Below are positions 17,761 through 26,760 of a DNA stretch of 64,000 nt, piece after piece. Each line of letters begins with the position of its first letter. Within the stretch, counting starts at the first letter, position 1. Source of the stretch: Mucilaginibacter_A sp050955045 (lineage in GTDB: Bacteria; Bacteroidota; Bacteroidia; Sphingobacteriales; Sphingobacteriaceae); contig JBPBQV010000019.1 of NCBI GenBank assembly GCA_050955045.1, positions 116,230-180,229 on the forward strand. Direction: 5' to 3'. A model generated the notes under the pieces. It saw only the letters and a program-made list of their open reading frames with translations, searched no databases and was not told the origin of the DNA. The position numbers and the translations under genes are program-made.

Positions 17761-18291
17761 TTATTTTATGTTCTTTAACACGTTCCAACGTGGGTCCGGG
17801 TCGGTATTTTTGTTATCTTCTTCACTCCCGGAAAACAGTTTCAGTTTGTCCAGCATATCCTGATCACAAAATGGCAGGTTTCCTTCATCCGCACAAACGC
17901 TTGTTAAAGGCATAGCCAGGTTAATATATTCGTAAATCAGTTCGGATAAATCAAGTTCAAAATCATTTCGGGTTAAAAACATAATATCGTCATCTGTTTC
18001 TTCCGGCTCTGCTTCACCAAACTTAACAATCTGTCTTTCCTGAATATTAACAAGTTCTGGGAAGCCAGACAAGCAACGGTCGCAGGAACGATCTACCACA
18101 CCATTAATTTTGAAATCCAGCAACAACATGGTTTCTTGTTTTTCCAACTCAACTTTGCAATCCAGCTTTCCTTTTTTAACTAGTGAATATTCAAACTCAT
18201 CAAAAAAAGAATCTGTAATCTGAAAGTCAAACTGATGCTTTCCAAGTTTCAGCCCCTTAAAAGGAATCGAATATATTTTCAGCGTTTTCAA
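17761..18291 (-). CDS. DUF177 (YceD-like) protein
   Basis: 176 residues from a TTG at 18291 (LKTLKIYSIPFKGLKLGKHQFDF); an in-frame TTG at 18312 would add seven residues, and no ATG is available. The DUF177 hallmark is the CDRCLSGF pair of cysteines in the middle and acidic C-terminal half with a second Cys cluster (TSVCADEGNLPFCDQD). The family lies next to rpmF in many bacteria and is linked to 23S rRNA/L32 accumulation in plants and E. coli. It is the first gene of the minus-strand run through accC. Confidence 0.85.
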   Translation of the reverse strand: MKTLKIYSIPFKGLKLGKHQFDFQITDSFFDEFEYSLVKKGKLDCKVELEKQETMLLLDFKINGVVDRSCDRCLSGFPELVNIQERQIVKFGEAEPEETDDDIMFLTRNDFELDLSELIYEYINLAMPLTSVCADEGNLPFCDQDMLDKLKLFSGSEEDNKNTDPDPRWNVLKNIK

Positions 18292-18426
18292 TGAGCAATA
18301 ATTAGCCCGCAAATTTAGGAAAAATTATACAATAGAAAATTGTTTTTTGAAAATGAAAATTACGCAATAGAAACAGCATCAGCAGCAAGCCTGTTTTGCT
18401 ATAGATTAACTGGGTTTTAACAGCTG

Positions 18427-18456
18427 ATACTTCTTTTATGCCGATAAAAACAGCAT
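18427..18456. repeat. Head-to-head pair of iterated motif, both dialects
   Basis: ATACTTCTTTTAT (TC form) at 18427-18439 and, 3 bp on, GATAAAAACAGCAT (GT form, opposite strand) at 18443-18456. They sit in the 190-bp gap between the DUF177 start and the pdxA stop. A third, one-mismatch copy is at 18367-18379. The pair can fold with mismatches in the dialect-specific bases. Confidence 0.85.
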
Positions 18457-18482
18457 GTTAAAAGTGTACTGCAATTTTTTGA

Positions 18483-19538
18483 TCAATCCCGATCCCGACT
18501 AAACTTGCTAAACTTTAACGGATTTTTTGATAATTCTGCCGATTCTGCACGGTTTTTTACTACATGAACGGCCGTAAACATAGCTTCACGAAACGAAGTT
18601 GGCGAAGCCATATTTTTGCCGGCAATCCCATAACCAGTTCCATGATCCGGTGAAGTACGCACTTTATTTAAGCCGGCCGTGAAGTTTACGCCCAAATCAA
18701 AAACGGTATTTTTAAACGGAATCAAACCCTGATCGTGGTACATGGCGAGCACGGCATCAAAGTTTTTATACGTTCCGTTTCCAAAAAAACCATCGGCAGG
18801 GAAGGGGCCGGAGGCCAGAATTCCTTCTGTGTTGGCATGTTCTACAGCTGGAATGATCGTTAATTGTTCTTCAATTCCAATTAAACCATTATCGCCAGCG
18901 TGCGGGTTCAAACCTAAAACAGCAATACGCGGTTTACGGATCCAGAAATCCTCCTTCAAACTTTGGTTCATTAAATTTAGTTTTGACATGATGTTGGCAA
19001 CCGTAATTTTCTCACTGATCTGTGAAACCGGAATATGGCCAGTAACTACGCCAACACGCATCTCATCACTTACCAAAAACATCAGCGAATCGGCCGCGCC
19101 ACAGCGTTCCTGCAAATATTCTGTATGGCCCGGAAAATTAAAATGCTCGCTTTGAATGTTGTGCTTATTAATTGGTGCCGTAACTAAAGCATCAATTTTA
19201 CCTTCAATTAAATCGTTTGTTGCTCTTTCTAAGGAAATAAAAGCATACTTTCCACCCGTTTCGTTTGCTTCGCCAAAGTTAATTTTCACATCTTCTTCCC
19301 AGCAATTGATCAGGTTTGCTTTTTTCGGATTTGCCTGATCAGGTTCTGCAATTACATTGAAATTAAAATCATTCAGACCCAGATTTTTACGATTGTACGA
19401 AGCAATTTTGGTATTGCCGTACACAATCGGTGTGCAATAATTTAGCATGATTGGATCTGCAAGTGTTTTGATGATTACTTCCATGCCGATGCCGTTTACA
19501 TCGCCGATGCTAATCCCGACTTTTATTTTTTCACTCAT
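18483..19538 (-). CDS. pdxA: 4-hydroxythreonine-4-phosphate dehydrogenase
   Basis: 351 residues from the ATG at 19538 (MSEKIKVGISIGDVNGIGMEV); the frame stays open 60 bp further, but that would run into the divergent ksgA region and is not family-like. The metal-binding His residues are seen in FPGHTEYLQ, GLNPHAGDNG and MYHDQGLIPFK. It is an NAD-dependent oxidation step of deoxyxylulose-5-phosphate-dependent pyridoxal phosphate synthesis. It is divergent from ksgA with 95 bp between starts. Confidence 0.95.
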   Translation of the reverse strand: MSEKIKVGISIGDVNGIGMEVIIKTLADPIMLNYCTPIVYGNTKIASYNRKNLGLNDFNFNVIAEPDQANPKKANLINCWEEDVKINFGEANETGGKYAFISLERATNDLIEGKIDALVTAPINKHNIQSEHFNFPGHTEYLQERCGAADSLMFLVSDEMRVGVVTGHIPVSQISEKITVANIMSKLNLMNQSLKEDFWIRKPRIAVLGLNPHAGDNGLIGIEEQLTIIPAVEHANTEGILASGPFPADGFFGNGTYKNFDAVLAMYHDQGLIPFKNTVFDLGVNFTAGLNKVRTSPDHGTGYGIAGKNMASPTSFREAMFTAVHVVKNRAESAELSKNPLKFSKFSRDRD

Positions 19539-19633
19539 TGGAGTTTCAATTATCGATACAAATAAAAATGACCAGCCACAAAAAGCCAGATAAAGCACAA
19601 ATATGACGTATTTTGCATCAATTTAAGGAGCAG

Positions 19634-20407
19634 ATGCAATTAGTTAAAGCGAAAAAACATTTAGGTCAGCATTTTTTAACCGATAAAAACATTGCCGCTA
19701 AAATTGTAAACAGTTTAAATTCGGAAGGACAAGTGCTGGAAGTTGGTCCGGGAATGGGAATTTTGTCAGACTTTTTGTTGCAGAAACCCGAGCTGGAAGT
19801 TTTTTTGGTTGATATTGATACAGAATCTTACCAGTTTTTGCAGAAAAAATATCCGCAATTGGAACAAAAGTTGATTAATGCCGATTTTTTGCAGATGGAT
19901 TTTGATGCTGTTTTTACCAGCACTTTTTCTATCATTGGCAATTTTCCTTACAATATTTCTTCGCAGATTTTATTTAAAGTGCTGGATAATCGAAATAAAG
20001 TTCCGGAAGTAGTTGGCATGTTCCAAAAAGAAGTGGCCGAACGCTGTGCCGCAAAACCGGGAAGTAAAGAATACGGCATTTTGAGCGTTTTTTTGCAAGC
20101 TTATTACAAAGTAGAATATTTATTTACGGTGAAAGCAGGCGTTTTCAATCCGCCACCAAAAGTGCTTTCAGGAGTTATGCGCCTCAGCAGAAATGAAATT
20201 AAAGAATTGGATTGTGATGAAAAACTGTTCTGGCAGGTTGTGAAAGCAGGTTTTAACCAGCGAAGAAAAACTTTACGTAATGCACTTTCTTCGCTCATTA
20301 ATAAAGAAAAAATGACGGAAGAACCGATGCTGAATTTACGCGCGGAAAGATTGAGTGTTGCAGATTTTGTTAAATTGACGAATATGATTGCATTAAATAA
20401 AATATGA
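19634..20407 (+). CDS. ksgA: 16S rRNA dimethyladenosine methyltransferase
   Basis: 257 residues from ATG at 19634, preceded by AAGGAG; a TTG at 19613 would add seven unneeded residues. Family landmarks: KKHLGQHFLTDKNIA, SAM loop LEVGPGMGILS, catalytic NFPYNIS and VFNPPPKVLSGVMRL. It dimethylates two adjacent adenines near the 3' end of 16S rRNA during 30S assembly. Its TGA overlaps the next ATG (ATGA). Motif copy at 19905-19918 encodes DAVFTS. Confidence 0.96.
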   Translation: MQLVKAKKHLGQHFLTDKNIAAKIVNSLNSEGQVLEVGPGMGILSDFLLQKPELEVFLVDIDTESYQFLQKKYPQLEQKLINADFLQMDFDAVFTSTFSIIGNFPYNISSQILFKVLDNRNKVPEVVGMFQKEVAERCAAKPGSKEYGILSVFLQAYYKVEYLFTVKAGVFNPPPKVLSGVMRLSRNEIKELDCDEKLFWQVVKAGFNQRRKTLRNALSSLINKEKMTEEPMLNLRAERLSVADFVKLTNMIALNKI

Positions 20408-21342
20408 ATTCTAAAAAAATATTAATCGTTGATGATCTGCATCCAGCCTTCGCCCAGGCTGCCGAAAAGTTAGGTTACGCCTGCACTGTCGATGCTTCTT
20501 TTACCAGGGAAAAAACGTTAAGCGTAATTGCTGATTATGAAGGTTTGGCCATCCGGACCAAATTTCAGGTAGATCAGGAACTTATGGATGCAGCACCAAA
20601 ACTTCAGTTTATTGCGCGTGCCGGTGCCGGAATGGATAACATCGACGAGATTTATGCTGATAAAAGAAGCATCGCCTGCATCAACGCACCCGAAGGAAAC
20701 AGCGATGCCGTTGGCGAACATGCGGTTGGTTTACTGCTTTCGCTGATGAATAATTTTATGAAAGCAGATATTGAAATCAGAAACGGCAAATGGGACCGTG
20801 AAGGCAACCGCGGTTACGAATTAAAAGGTAAAACGGTTGGCATTATCGGTTACGGGCACATGGGCAAAAGTTTCGCCCAAAAACTAAGTGGTTTTGGTGT
20901 GGAAGTAATTGCTTACGATAAATACAAAACCGGCTTTTCCGACAAGTTTGCACGCGAAGTAAGCATGGAAGAAATTGTGCGGCTAAGCAATGTTGTCAGT
21001 TTTCATATTCCGCTTACACCGGAAACGAAAGGAATGGTGGATGATGAATATTTGTTCCATTTTCGCAAACCGATATTTTTGCTCAACACGGCGCGCGGCG
21101 AAATAGCTAAAGTTCAGGCTGTTTTAAACGGAATTAAAAGCGGCAAAATTTTAGGCGCTGGTTTGGATGTGTTGGAAAAAGAAAAATTTCCGTCGTTGGC
21201 CGAACAAACTTGGTTTGAGGAGTTGATTACTTCTAGTAAAGTTTTGCTCACACCGCATGTTGCAGGCTGGACTTTTGATTCGTATCGGAAAATTAGCGAA
21301 GTGCTGGCCGAAAAGCTTAAAAATTTGGAGTTTAAGGTTTAA
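20404..21342 (+). CDS. D-isomer 2-hydroxyacid dehydrogenase (phosphoglycerate dehydrogenase-like)
   Basis: 312 residues, no C-terminal ACT domain. Rossmann motif GIIGYGHMGKSFAQ, the catalytic Arg in NTARGE, Glu and the HVAGWT His. Both the substrate Arg-containing segment (RAGAGMDNID) and the family SH...PLTPET are present. It may be the serine-pathway 3-phosphoglycerate dehydrogenase or a related 2-ketoacid reductase; the short form leaves this open. It overlaps ksgA by 4 bp. Two motif copies in opposite directions lie inside (20492-20505, DASFTR; 20659-20672, DKRSI). Confidence 0.85.
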   Translation: MNSKKILIVDDLHPAFAQAAEKLGYACTVDASFTREKTLSVIADYEGLAIRTKFQVDQELMDAAPKLQFIARAGAGMDNIDEIYADKRSIACINAPEGNSDAVGEHAVGLLLSLMNNFMKADIEIRNGKWDREGNRGYELKGKTVGIIGYGHMGKSFAQKLSGFGVEVIAYDKYKTGFSDKFAREVSMEEIVRLSNVVSFHIPLTPETKGMVDDEYLFHFRKPIFLLNTARGEIAKVQAVLNGIKSGKILGAGLDVLEKEKFPSLAEQTWFEELITSSKVLLTPHVAGWTFDSYRKISEVLAEKLKNLEFKV

Positions 21343-21368
21343 ATTTTTTATCTTCGTTTTAATAAAAG

Positions 21369-21410
21369 CAAGACTATGCAGGCACGCCGGTATAGTCTTG
21401 TTTGTTTTTT
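21369..21410 (+). terminator. Rho-independent terminator after the hydroxyacid dehydrogenase
   Basis: CAAGACTAT and ATAGTCTTG pair around a 14-nt loop (21369-21377 / 21392-21400), followed by TTTGTTTTTT. It lies 27 bp after the stop at 21342. Confidence 0.75.
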
Positions 21411-21483
21411 ATAAATGTGCATCCTTCTTTTTCGGAGGGATGTTTTAGTTTAAGATAATCATCAATATTAATCAAACTGAGTT

Positions 21484-21957
21484 ATGGCAGATGTAGCTTA
21501 CTACACAAAAGAAGGTTTAGAGAAACTCAAAGAAGAACTACAATTTTTAAAAACGGAAGGCCGCGCATCTATCGCTAAAGCAATTGCCGAAGCGCGCGAT
21601 AAAGGTGATTTATCTGAAAATGCAGAATATGATGCCGCAAAAGAAGCACAGGGTTTGCACGAAGGACGAATTGCAAAATTGGGTCTCGTTTTAGCCAGTG
21701 CCCGTTTGCTGGACGAATCTAAAATGGATAATTCTAAAGTGCTGGCTTTATCTGTTGTGAAAATAAAAAACTTAAAAAATGGTGCTGTAATGCAGTATCA
21801 GTTAGTATCTGAAACGGAAGCTGATTTTAAAGCCGGCAAAATATCGGTTTCTTCGCCGATTGCTAAAGGTTTACTGGGCAAAAAAGTTGGCGAAAAAACA
21901 GAAATTACGGTTCCGGCTGGTAAAATTGAGTTTGAAATTATGGAGATAAGCCGATAG
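21484..21957 (+). CDS. greA: Transcription elongation factor GreA
   Basis: 157 residues. N-terminal coiled coil with the acidic tip (ARDKGDLSENAEYDAAKE) that enters the RNA polymerase secondary channel, and a C-terminal FKBP-like domain (SPIAKGLLGKKVGEKTEITVPAGK). It rescues backtracked polymerase by stimulating transcript cleavage. Single gene, with its own terminator downstream. Confidence 0.97.
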   Translation: MADVAYYTKEGLEKLKEELQFLKTEGRASIAKAIAEARDKGDLSENAEYDAAKEAQGLHEGRIAKLGLVLASARLLDESKMDNSKVLALSVVKIKNLKNGAVMQYQLVSETEADFKAGKISVSSPIAKGLLGKKVGEKTEITVPAGKIEFEIMEISR

Positions 21958-22092
21958 TTTTTGTGTTGAACTTATCATCATAAACTTGTTTCAGGATATC
22001 TTTTCTCCGGAAATTAATTTTTGCCTTATAAAAGAAGTATCATATTTTATTTGTTGTCAAAAACCTGGTATCGTAAAGTAAAAATCCTGCAT

Positions 22093-22134
22093 ATAAAAAG
22101 AGCCGTTTTGATAGTTCAAAACGGCTCTTTTTAT
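22093..22134. terminator. Bidirectional terminator between greA and the esterase gene
   Basis: A long perfect stem (AAAAAGAGCCGTTTTGA and its complement) with a very short loop, A-tract on the left and T-tract on the right. It separates convergent greA (stop 21957) and the minus-strand esterase (stop 22155). The preceding gap also holds a motif copy (22028-22040, R=A form). Confidence 0.9.
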
Positions 22135-22154
22135 AAATTAAAAAATGCTGATAA

Positions 22155-23315
22155 TTACATACCAAAAGCTTTTTTCAATGCGCTTGCTGCAAAAGCCTGT
22201 GCTTCTTTAGCTTGCGGCACAACAGTTGCCATACCAAAAAATTCGTGAGTTACACCATCATAGTTTTTGCTGGTAACATCAACACCGGCAGCTTTTAATT
22301 TATCAGCCAGCATCATGCCATCACTTTGCAACGGATTATACTCATCAGTAATAATAGTTGTAGCGGGCAAGCCTTTCAAATTTGCCATCGTTAAAGAAAT
22401 TCTTGGATCTTTCGCATCAGCCATTGTTCTTACATAATTTTTAGTGAACCACATCATCATTGCTTTATTCAATGGTTTTGCGTTTGCGTTTTTAGTGTAA
22501 GAAGGTGTAGTCATATCAGCTTGTGCAATCGGGTAAACACTTACAATGTGTGTTGGAACCATAATTTTGTTATCACGAGCTTTGATTGCAGTTGCTACGG
22601 CTAAGTTTCCACCGGCACTTTCACCCAAAACAGCAATCTTTTTTGGATCACCTTTGATAGAAGCTGCATTTTTAACAACCCAGGCGTAAGCTGCATAAGA
22701 ATCATCATGTGCTGTTGGGAATTTATGTTCTGGAGCCAAACGATAAGCTACAGATACCACAACTGCGCCAACCTGCTCTGCCATTGCCTGTGCAGAAGCG
22801 TTGTAAACATCAATATTAGCAATTACAAAACCGCCACCATGATAATAAACGATAACCGGATAAGCATCTTTCTTTTCTTTCGGTGTATAAATTCTTAAAT
22901 GGATATTACCACCAGCAACCGGGATTTCTTTGCCCATTGTATCAACCTTTGGTGCCGGCATCGGGATGTTGTTATCTTTCATCACATCCATCACGGCATC
23001 AGTTGCGGTGTGGTTTTTACGAGCTTCTACCGCAGTAAGTGTTTCAATTGGTTTATCGCCATAACTAGCTAATTTTTCAATAACTACAGCCATTTCCGGT
23101 TTAATATCTGGTGCCCAGGTTGGTTTTGGGCCTTTTGGCGTTAGCGGTTTAGCTTCTGTTGTAGCTGTATCTACATCTACTCGCGTAGAAGTTGTGCTGG
23201 AAGTATCACTGCTGCTGGTTGCTTTAGTACCGTTGTTACAGGATGCAAAAGTAACGCCTGCAAGAACCAGTGCGCAAATAGCAAAGTTTGCTTTACTGAT
23301 GAAATTGTTTTTCAT
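22155..23315 (-). CDS. Lipoprotein alpha/beta-hydrolase (HSL-type esterase)
   Basis: 386 residues. Signal peptide with lipobox TFASC (Cys26), then a Ser/Thr-rich linker, so probably anchored in the outer membrane. The hydrolase domain has the oxyanion motif YYHGGGFV, nucleophile GESAGG, acid in DEYNPLQSDG and His in DGVTHEFFGM: the hormone-sensitive-lipase family layout of carboxylesterases acting on short-chain esters. Substrate unknown. It faces asnS divergently across a 277-bp gap. Confidence 0.9.
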   Translation of the reverse strand: MKNNFISKANFAICALVLAGVTFASCNNGTKATSSSDTSSTTSTRVDVDTATTEAKPLTPKGPKPTWAPDIKPEMAVVIEKLASYGDKPIETLTAVEARKNHTATDAVMDVMKDNNIPMPAPKVDTMGKEIPVAGGNIHLRIYTPKEKKDAYPVIVYYHGGGFVIANIDVYNASAQAMAEQVGAVVVSVAYRLAPEHKFPTAHDDSYAAYAWVVKNAASIKGDPKKIAVLGESAGGNLAVATAIKARDNKIMVPTHIVSVYPIAQADMTTPSYTKNANAKPLNKAMMMWFTKNYVRTMADAKDPRISLTMANLKGLPATTIITDEYNPLQSDGMMLADKLKAAGVDVTSKNYDGVTHEFFGMATVVPQAKEAQAFAASALKKAFGM

Positions 23316-23592
23316 AAAAATTAAATGTGTTTAAATGTTGTAAAAGACTTTTAACGCTAATTTAAATGCGTTTGTTTAGTTAATTTATACTTTACATAGA
23401 AAGAATATTTCTAAAATAAATGGTAAAACTTACGGATTAAAAAGCAAAATAGTTTTTGTTTAAGGCAAAATAGATTTTACTCAAGCTAGTGTTTTTATCG
23501 ACTGTTTTTTGATGCTGAACTTACTTACAGCAAATTCAAATTATTCTAAACTTAATAATTGTATTTTCGCGGCTCAAAAAAATACTTTTAAG

Positions 23593-25041
23593 ATGAGTCA
23601 GCGAACAAAAATCAAGGCGCTTTTGCAAAGCGAAGAAACCGGATTTGAAACTACTGTAAAAGGCTGGGTGCGCACGTTCCGCAATAACCAGTTTATTGCG
23701 TTGAATGATGGCTCAACCAATCAAAATTTACAGGTAGTAGTTGATTACGAAAATACTGATCCAACACTTTTAAAACGCATTACAACGGGCGCAGCAATCA
23801 GTGTAACCGGACAAGTTGTTGCTTCGTTGGGAAAAGGACAAAAAGTAGAGGTAAAAGCAGTATCAATAGAAATTCTGGGCGATTCTGATCCGGAAAAATA
23901 TCCTCTTCAACCTAAAAAACATAGCCTGGAATTTTTGCGGGAAATTGCGCACTTGCGTTTCCGCACCAATACTTTTGCTGCTATTTTTAGGGTGAGAAAT
24001 ACGCTGGCTTTTGCTGTTCATCAGTTTTTTCAGGAACGCGGATTTGTGAATTTACAAACGCCAATTATCACTGCTTCTGATGCAGAAGGTGCGGGCGAAA
24101 CTTTCCACGTAACTAATTTTGATCTGCAGAACGTTCCGAAAACTGATCAGGGCGAAATAGATTACAAAGAAGATTTCTTCGGAAAAGCAACCAATTTAAC
24201 CGTTTCCGGTCAGCTGGAAGCCGAGTTAGGTGCAATGGCTTTAAGTGATGTTTATACCTTCGGTCCAACTTTCCGTGCAGAAAACTCTAACACTACGCGC
24301 CATTTAGCCGAATTCTGGATGATTGAGCCGGAAATGGCTTTTTATGATCTGGAAGATAACATGAATTTGGCGGAAGACCTGCTAAAATATGTGATAAAAG
24401 AAGCATTGGAAAAAAATGCGGATGATCTGGAATTTTTAGCGCAGCGTTTAGCTGAAGAAGAAAAGCAAAAACCGCAAAATGAACGTTCGGAAATGAATTT
24501 GCTGGAGAAGCTAAACTTCTGTTTGGAAAATGATTTTGAGCGTTTAACTTATACCGAAGCGATTGAGATTTTGAAAAATTCTTCCCAAAACAAAAAGAAG
24601 AAATTTACTTATTTAATTGAAAGCTGGGGCGCAGATTTGCAATCGGAGCACGAGCGTTATCTGGTTGAAAAGCACTTTAAAAAACCAGTTATTTTAACTG
24701 ATTATCCGTCAGAAATTAAAGCATTTTACATGCGTCAAAACGAGCCGGATGCGGAAGGACGGAAAACCGTGCGTGCCATGGATATTCTATTTCCGGGAAT
24801 TGGCGAAATGGTTGGCGGTTCGCAACGCGAAGAACGTTTAGACAAGCTGGAACGTCGCATGGACGAAATGAATATTCCGAAAGAAGAACTGGATTGGTAT
24901 TTGGATACCCGCCGTTTTGGTGCCTGCGAACATGCTGGTTTTGGTTTAGGTTTTGAACGCTTGGTGCTGTTTGTAACCGGAATGAATAATATTCGTGATG
25001 TAATTCCTTTCCCAAGATTTCCAAAAAATGCGGAATTTTAA
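23593..25041 (+). CDS. asnS: Asparaginyl-tRNA synthetase
   Basis: 482 residues from ATG at 23593 (MSQRTKIKALL). An ATG 84 bp earlier adds an unfamiliar low-complexity stretch and is rejected. OB-fold anticodon domain (VKGWVRTFRNNQFIALNDGS) and class II core: motif 2 FGPTFRAENSNTTRHLAEFWMIEPE and motif 3 GFGLGFERLVLFVTGMNNIRDVIPFPR. The insert PNDGEGAGE-like TASDAEGAGETF is typical of AsnRS. A motif copy at 24393-24406 encodes VIKEALE. Confidence 0.97.
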   Translation: MSQRTKIKALLQSEETGFETTVKGWVRTFRNNQFIALNDGSTNQNLQVVVDYENTDPTLLKRITTGAAISVTGQVVASLGKGQKVEVKAVSIEILGDSDPEKYPLQPKKHSLEFLREIAHLRFRTNTFAAIFRVRNTLAFAVHQFFQERGFVNLQTPIITASDAEGAGETFHVTNFDLQNVPKTDQGEIDYKEDFFGKATNLTVSGQLEAELGAMALSDVYTFGPTFRAENSNTTRHLAEFWMIEPEMAFYDLEDNMNLAEDLLKYVIKEALEKNADDLEFLAQRLAEEEKQKPQNERSEMNLLEKLNFCLENDFERLTYTEAIEILKNSSQNKKKKFTYLIESWGADLQSEHERYLVEKHFKKPVILTDYPSEIKAFYMRQNEPDAEGRKTVRAMDILFPGIGEMVGGSQREERLDKLERRMDEMNIPKEELDWYLDTRRFGACEHAGFGLGFERLVLFVTGMNNIRDVIPFPRFPKNAEF

Positions 25042-25046
25042 CTCAA

Positions 25047-25571
25047 ATGAATCCTGAAATCATTATCCGCAAGGTAAAACCTGAAGAAGCTGCCGAATTT
25101 GCCAAGTTGGGTGCCGATTTGTTTTCAGAAACTTTCGCTGAGTTTAATAATCCACAGGATATGGCACAATATCTGGCCGAAAGTTTTAGCGTTGAAAAAA
25201 TTAATCAGGAATTATCAGATCCAACTGCATACTGTTTTTATGCTGTTAAAAACAGTATTCCAATTGGCACAATTAAACTTATTCTACATCAAAATGATGC
25301 TTCTTTTACTGGCATAAAAACAGCAGAAGTTTCGAGATTGTATATTGCTAAAGCTTATCATAATCAAAAAATTGGAGCAGCTTTAATGCAACTTGCAATT
25401 GATTTTGCATCAAAAAATCAGGCTGTAAAATTGTGGCTTGGCGTTTGGGAGCATAATCAAAAAGCAATTGCATTTTACCAGAAATGGGGATTTACAAAAA
25501 TCGGCGTTCACGATTTTAAGCTGGGAAACGATTTACAGCAAGATTGGCTGATGGAGAAAAGTTTGGATTAA
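25047..25571 (+). CDS. GNAT-family N-acetyltransferase
   Basis: 174 residues, 5 bp after asnS. The acetyl-CoA motif A is seen as VSRLYIAKAYHNQKIGAALMQLAIDFA and the later WLGVWEHNQKAIAFYQKWGFTKIG is motif B. Substrate unknown; small GNAT proteins of this shape act on amines or protein N-termini. The gene is odd because four copies or near copies of the iterated motif sit within 98 bp (25229-25326) and in both orientations, encoding a stretch reading YCFYAVKNSIPIG and DASFTGIKTAEV. Confidence 0.85.
   Translation: MNPEIIIRKVKPEEAAEFAKLGADLFSETFAEFNNPQDMAQYLAESFSVEKINQELSDPTAYCFYAVKNSIPIGTIKLILHQNDASFTGIKTAEVSRLYIAKAYHNQKIGAALMQLAIDFASKNQAVKLWLGVWEHNQKAIAFYQKWGFTKIGVHDFKLGNDLQQDWLMEKSLD
25229..25326. 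repeat. Cluster of four iterated-motif copies inside the GNAT gene
   Basis: 25229-25241 (GT form, plus), 25245-25258 (GT form, minus, one mismatch), 25297-25309 (TC form, plus) and 25314-25326 (GT form, minus, one mismatch). They make two head-to-head pairs 50 bp apart within coding sequence, each able to form an imperfect hairpin. Confidence 0.85.
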
Positions 25572-25575
25572 TCTT

Positions 25576-26520
25576 TTACTTTTCTACCTGATAATCTTTA
25601 TGCAAAACCAGGAAACTTGCGCGTTCTTCTTTATGAAAAGGCACATTCCAATTTCCCTGATAACTAATTTTAGTGGGAAGTAGTTCTCCATCAAAACGAC
25701 TCAATTCGATGTTCATTTGCACATTGAAATCCATAACCATATTACTAAATTTCATATCCACATATCTACCTAAAATTTGAAAATTCCGGCGATCAAAAAT
25801 GGTTGTCAGTTCTTTAATCATCACTTCATCTTTCTGATCATCGTTTAAATTCGGACGTTGAATTACTTTAAATCGATAAACCGGAACCGAATCCAAATAA
25901 GTTCCTTTTGCAAATTCGTATCGATAAAAATTTTTCAATTCCGGTCCGAATATTTCTGTTTTTTTACTGATAAAAGGAATGCCGCTAATTGGCCGCCCCG
26001 GACTAAATATTAATGTTTTTAACTTGTCTTTGTATGATTCGTTTTTGCCGCCAGCATTTGGAGAATCTCCGCCTTTTATAAAATCAGAATTGTAAGCATT
26101 CATAAAAATGTAATCAAACATTTCTGTGGTGTACAACTCGTATTTACCATTTCGTTTGTAAACATTTCCGCTGTCGCGCTTAGCTAAATATTGAATTTTG
26201 TGCGCTCCGGCAAAATTGCTGTGTTTTAGTTTTCGGTAGATTTTTCCTTCAACTTTATCTTTTTTATCATACGTATAAACCCGGTTTTCTGCGGTAAAAG
26301 CATACTTTTTCATGTTGCGGAAAGCTTCATAAAAGCTGGTATCACGTAAAATCTGATCGATAAAATCCTGTGCATACAAGCCGCCACGTGCACGTACAGT
26401 TGCTACAGCTGTATCTACCACAATTGTTTTAACCGTATCCGGATTGAACCTTTTAATTTGCTGAGCAAAGATACTTGAGAAGCAAAACAAGAATAGAATT
26501 ATAAGCGCGGGTTTTTTCAT
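25576..26520 (-). CDS. Secreted protein of unknown function
   Basis: 314 residues with a clear signal peptide (MKKPALIILFLFCFSSIFA, cleavage before QQ). The mature part is rich in beta-strand-like stretches, for example FDRRNFQILGRYVDMKFSNMVMDFNVQMNIELSRFDGELLPTKISYQGNWNVPF, which loosely recalls the middle of DUF5686-type Bacteroidota periplasmic proteins; I cannot assign it. It is convergent with the GNAT gene (stops 5 bp apart) and divergent from the small secreted gene at 26759. Confidence 0.7.
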   Translation of the reverse strand: MKKPALIILFLFCFSSIFAQQIKRFNPDTVKTIVVDTAVATVRARGGLYAQDFIDQILRDTSFYEAFRNMKKYAFTAENRVYTYDKKDKVEGKIYRKLKHSNFAGAHKIQYLAKRDSGNVYKRNGKYELYTTEMFDYIFMNAYNSDFIKGGDSPNAGGKNESYKDKLKTLIFSPGRPISGIPFISKKTEIFGPELKNFYRYEFAKGTYLDSVPVYRFKVIQRPNLNDDQKDEVMIKELTTIFDRRNFQILGRYVDMKFSNMVMDFNVQMNIELSRFDGELLPTKISYQGNWNVPFHKEERASFLVLHKDYQVEK

Positions 26521-26720
26521 TAATAATTTTAGAATGTTATGCTATAAAAGTATGCGTTTGAAAATATTACAAATTTGCACTTTTTAAAAAAGTTCAAATA
26601 GAATCGTTTGTTTGTTTCTCTCTTACGTAATAAACTACGTATTAAGTGCATTAAAACTACGTAATTATACTGATGTAAATAGCGTTTTATAACGGTTTAA
26701 ATCATCTATTTATTAATAGA

Positions 26721-26760
26721 ATTTTACACTTATAATCTACAATGATTATCAGTGTAAAAT
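26721..26760 (+). promoter_or_regulatory. Palindrome covering the start codon of the small secreted protein
   Basis: ATTTTACACT (26721-26730) pairs perfectly with AGTGTAAAAT (26751-26760), and inside it ATAATC (26732-26737) pairs with GATTAT (26744-26749). The right arm ends on the first two bases of the ATG at 26759. As RNA it would hide the start codon; as DNA it would be an operator-like site. Confidence 0.6.

Noticed and set aside
24716..25024. 102-codon minus-strand frame opposite asnS
   Set aside because: Lies wholly over the conserved class II core of asnS; no family feature.
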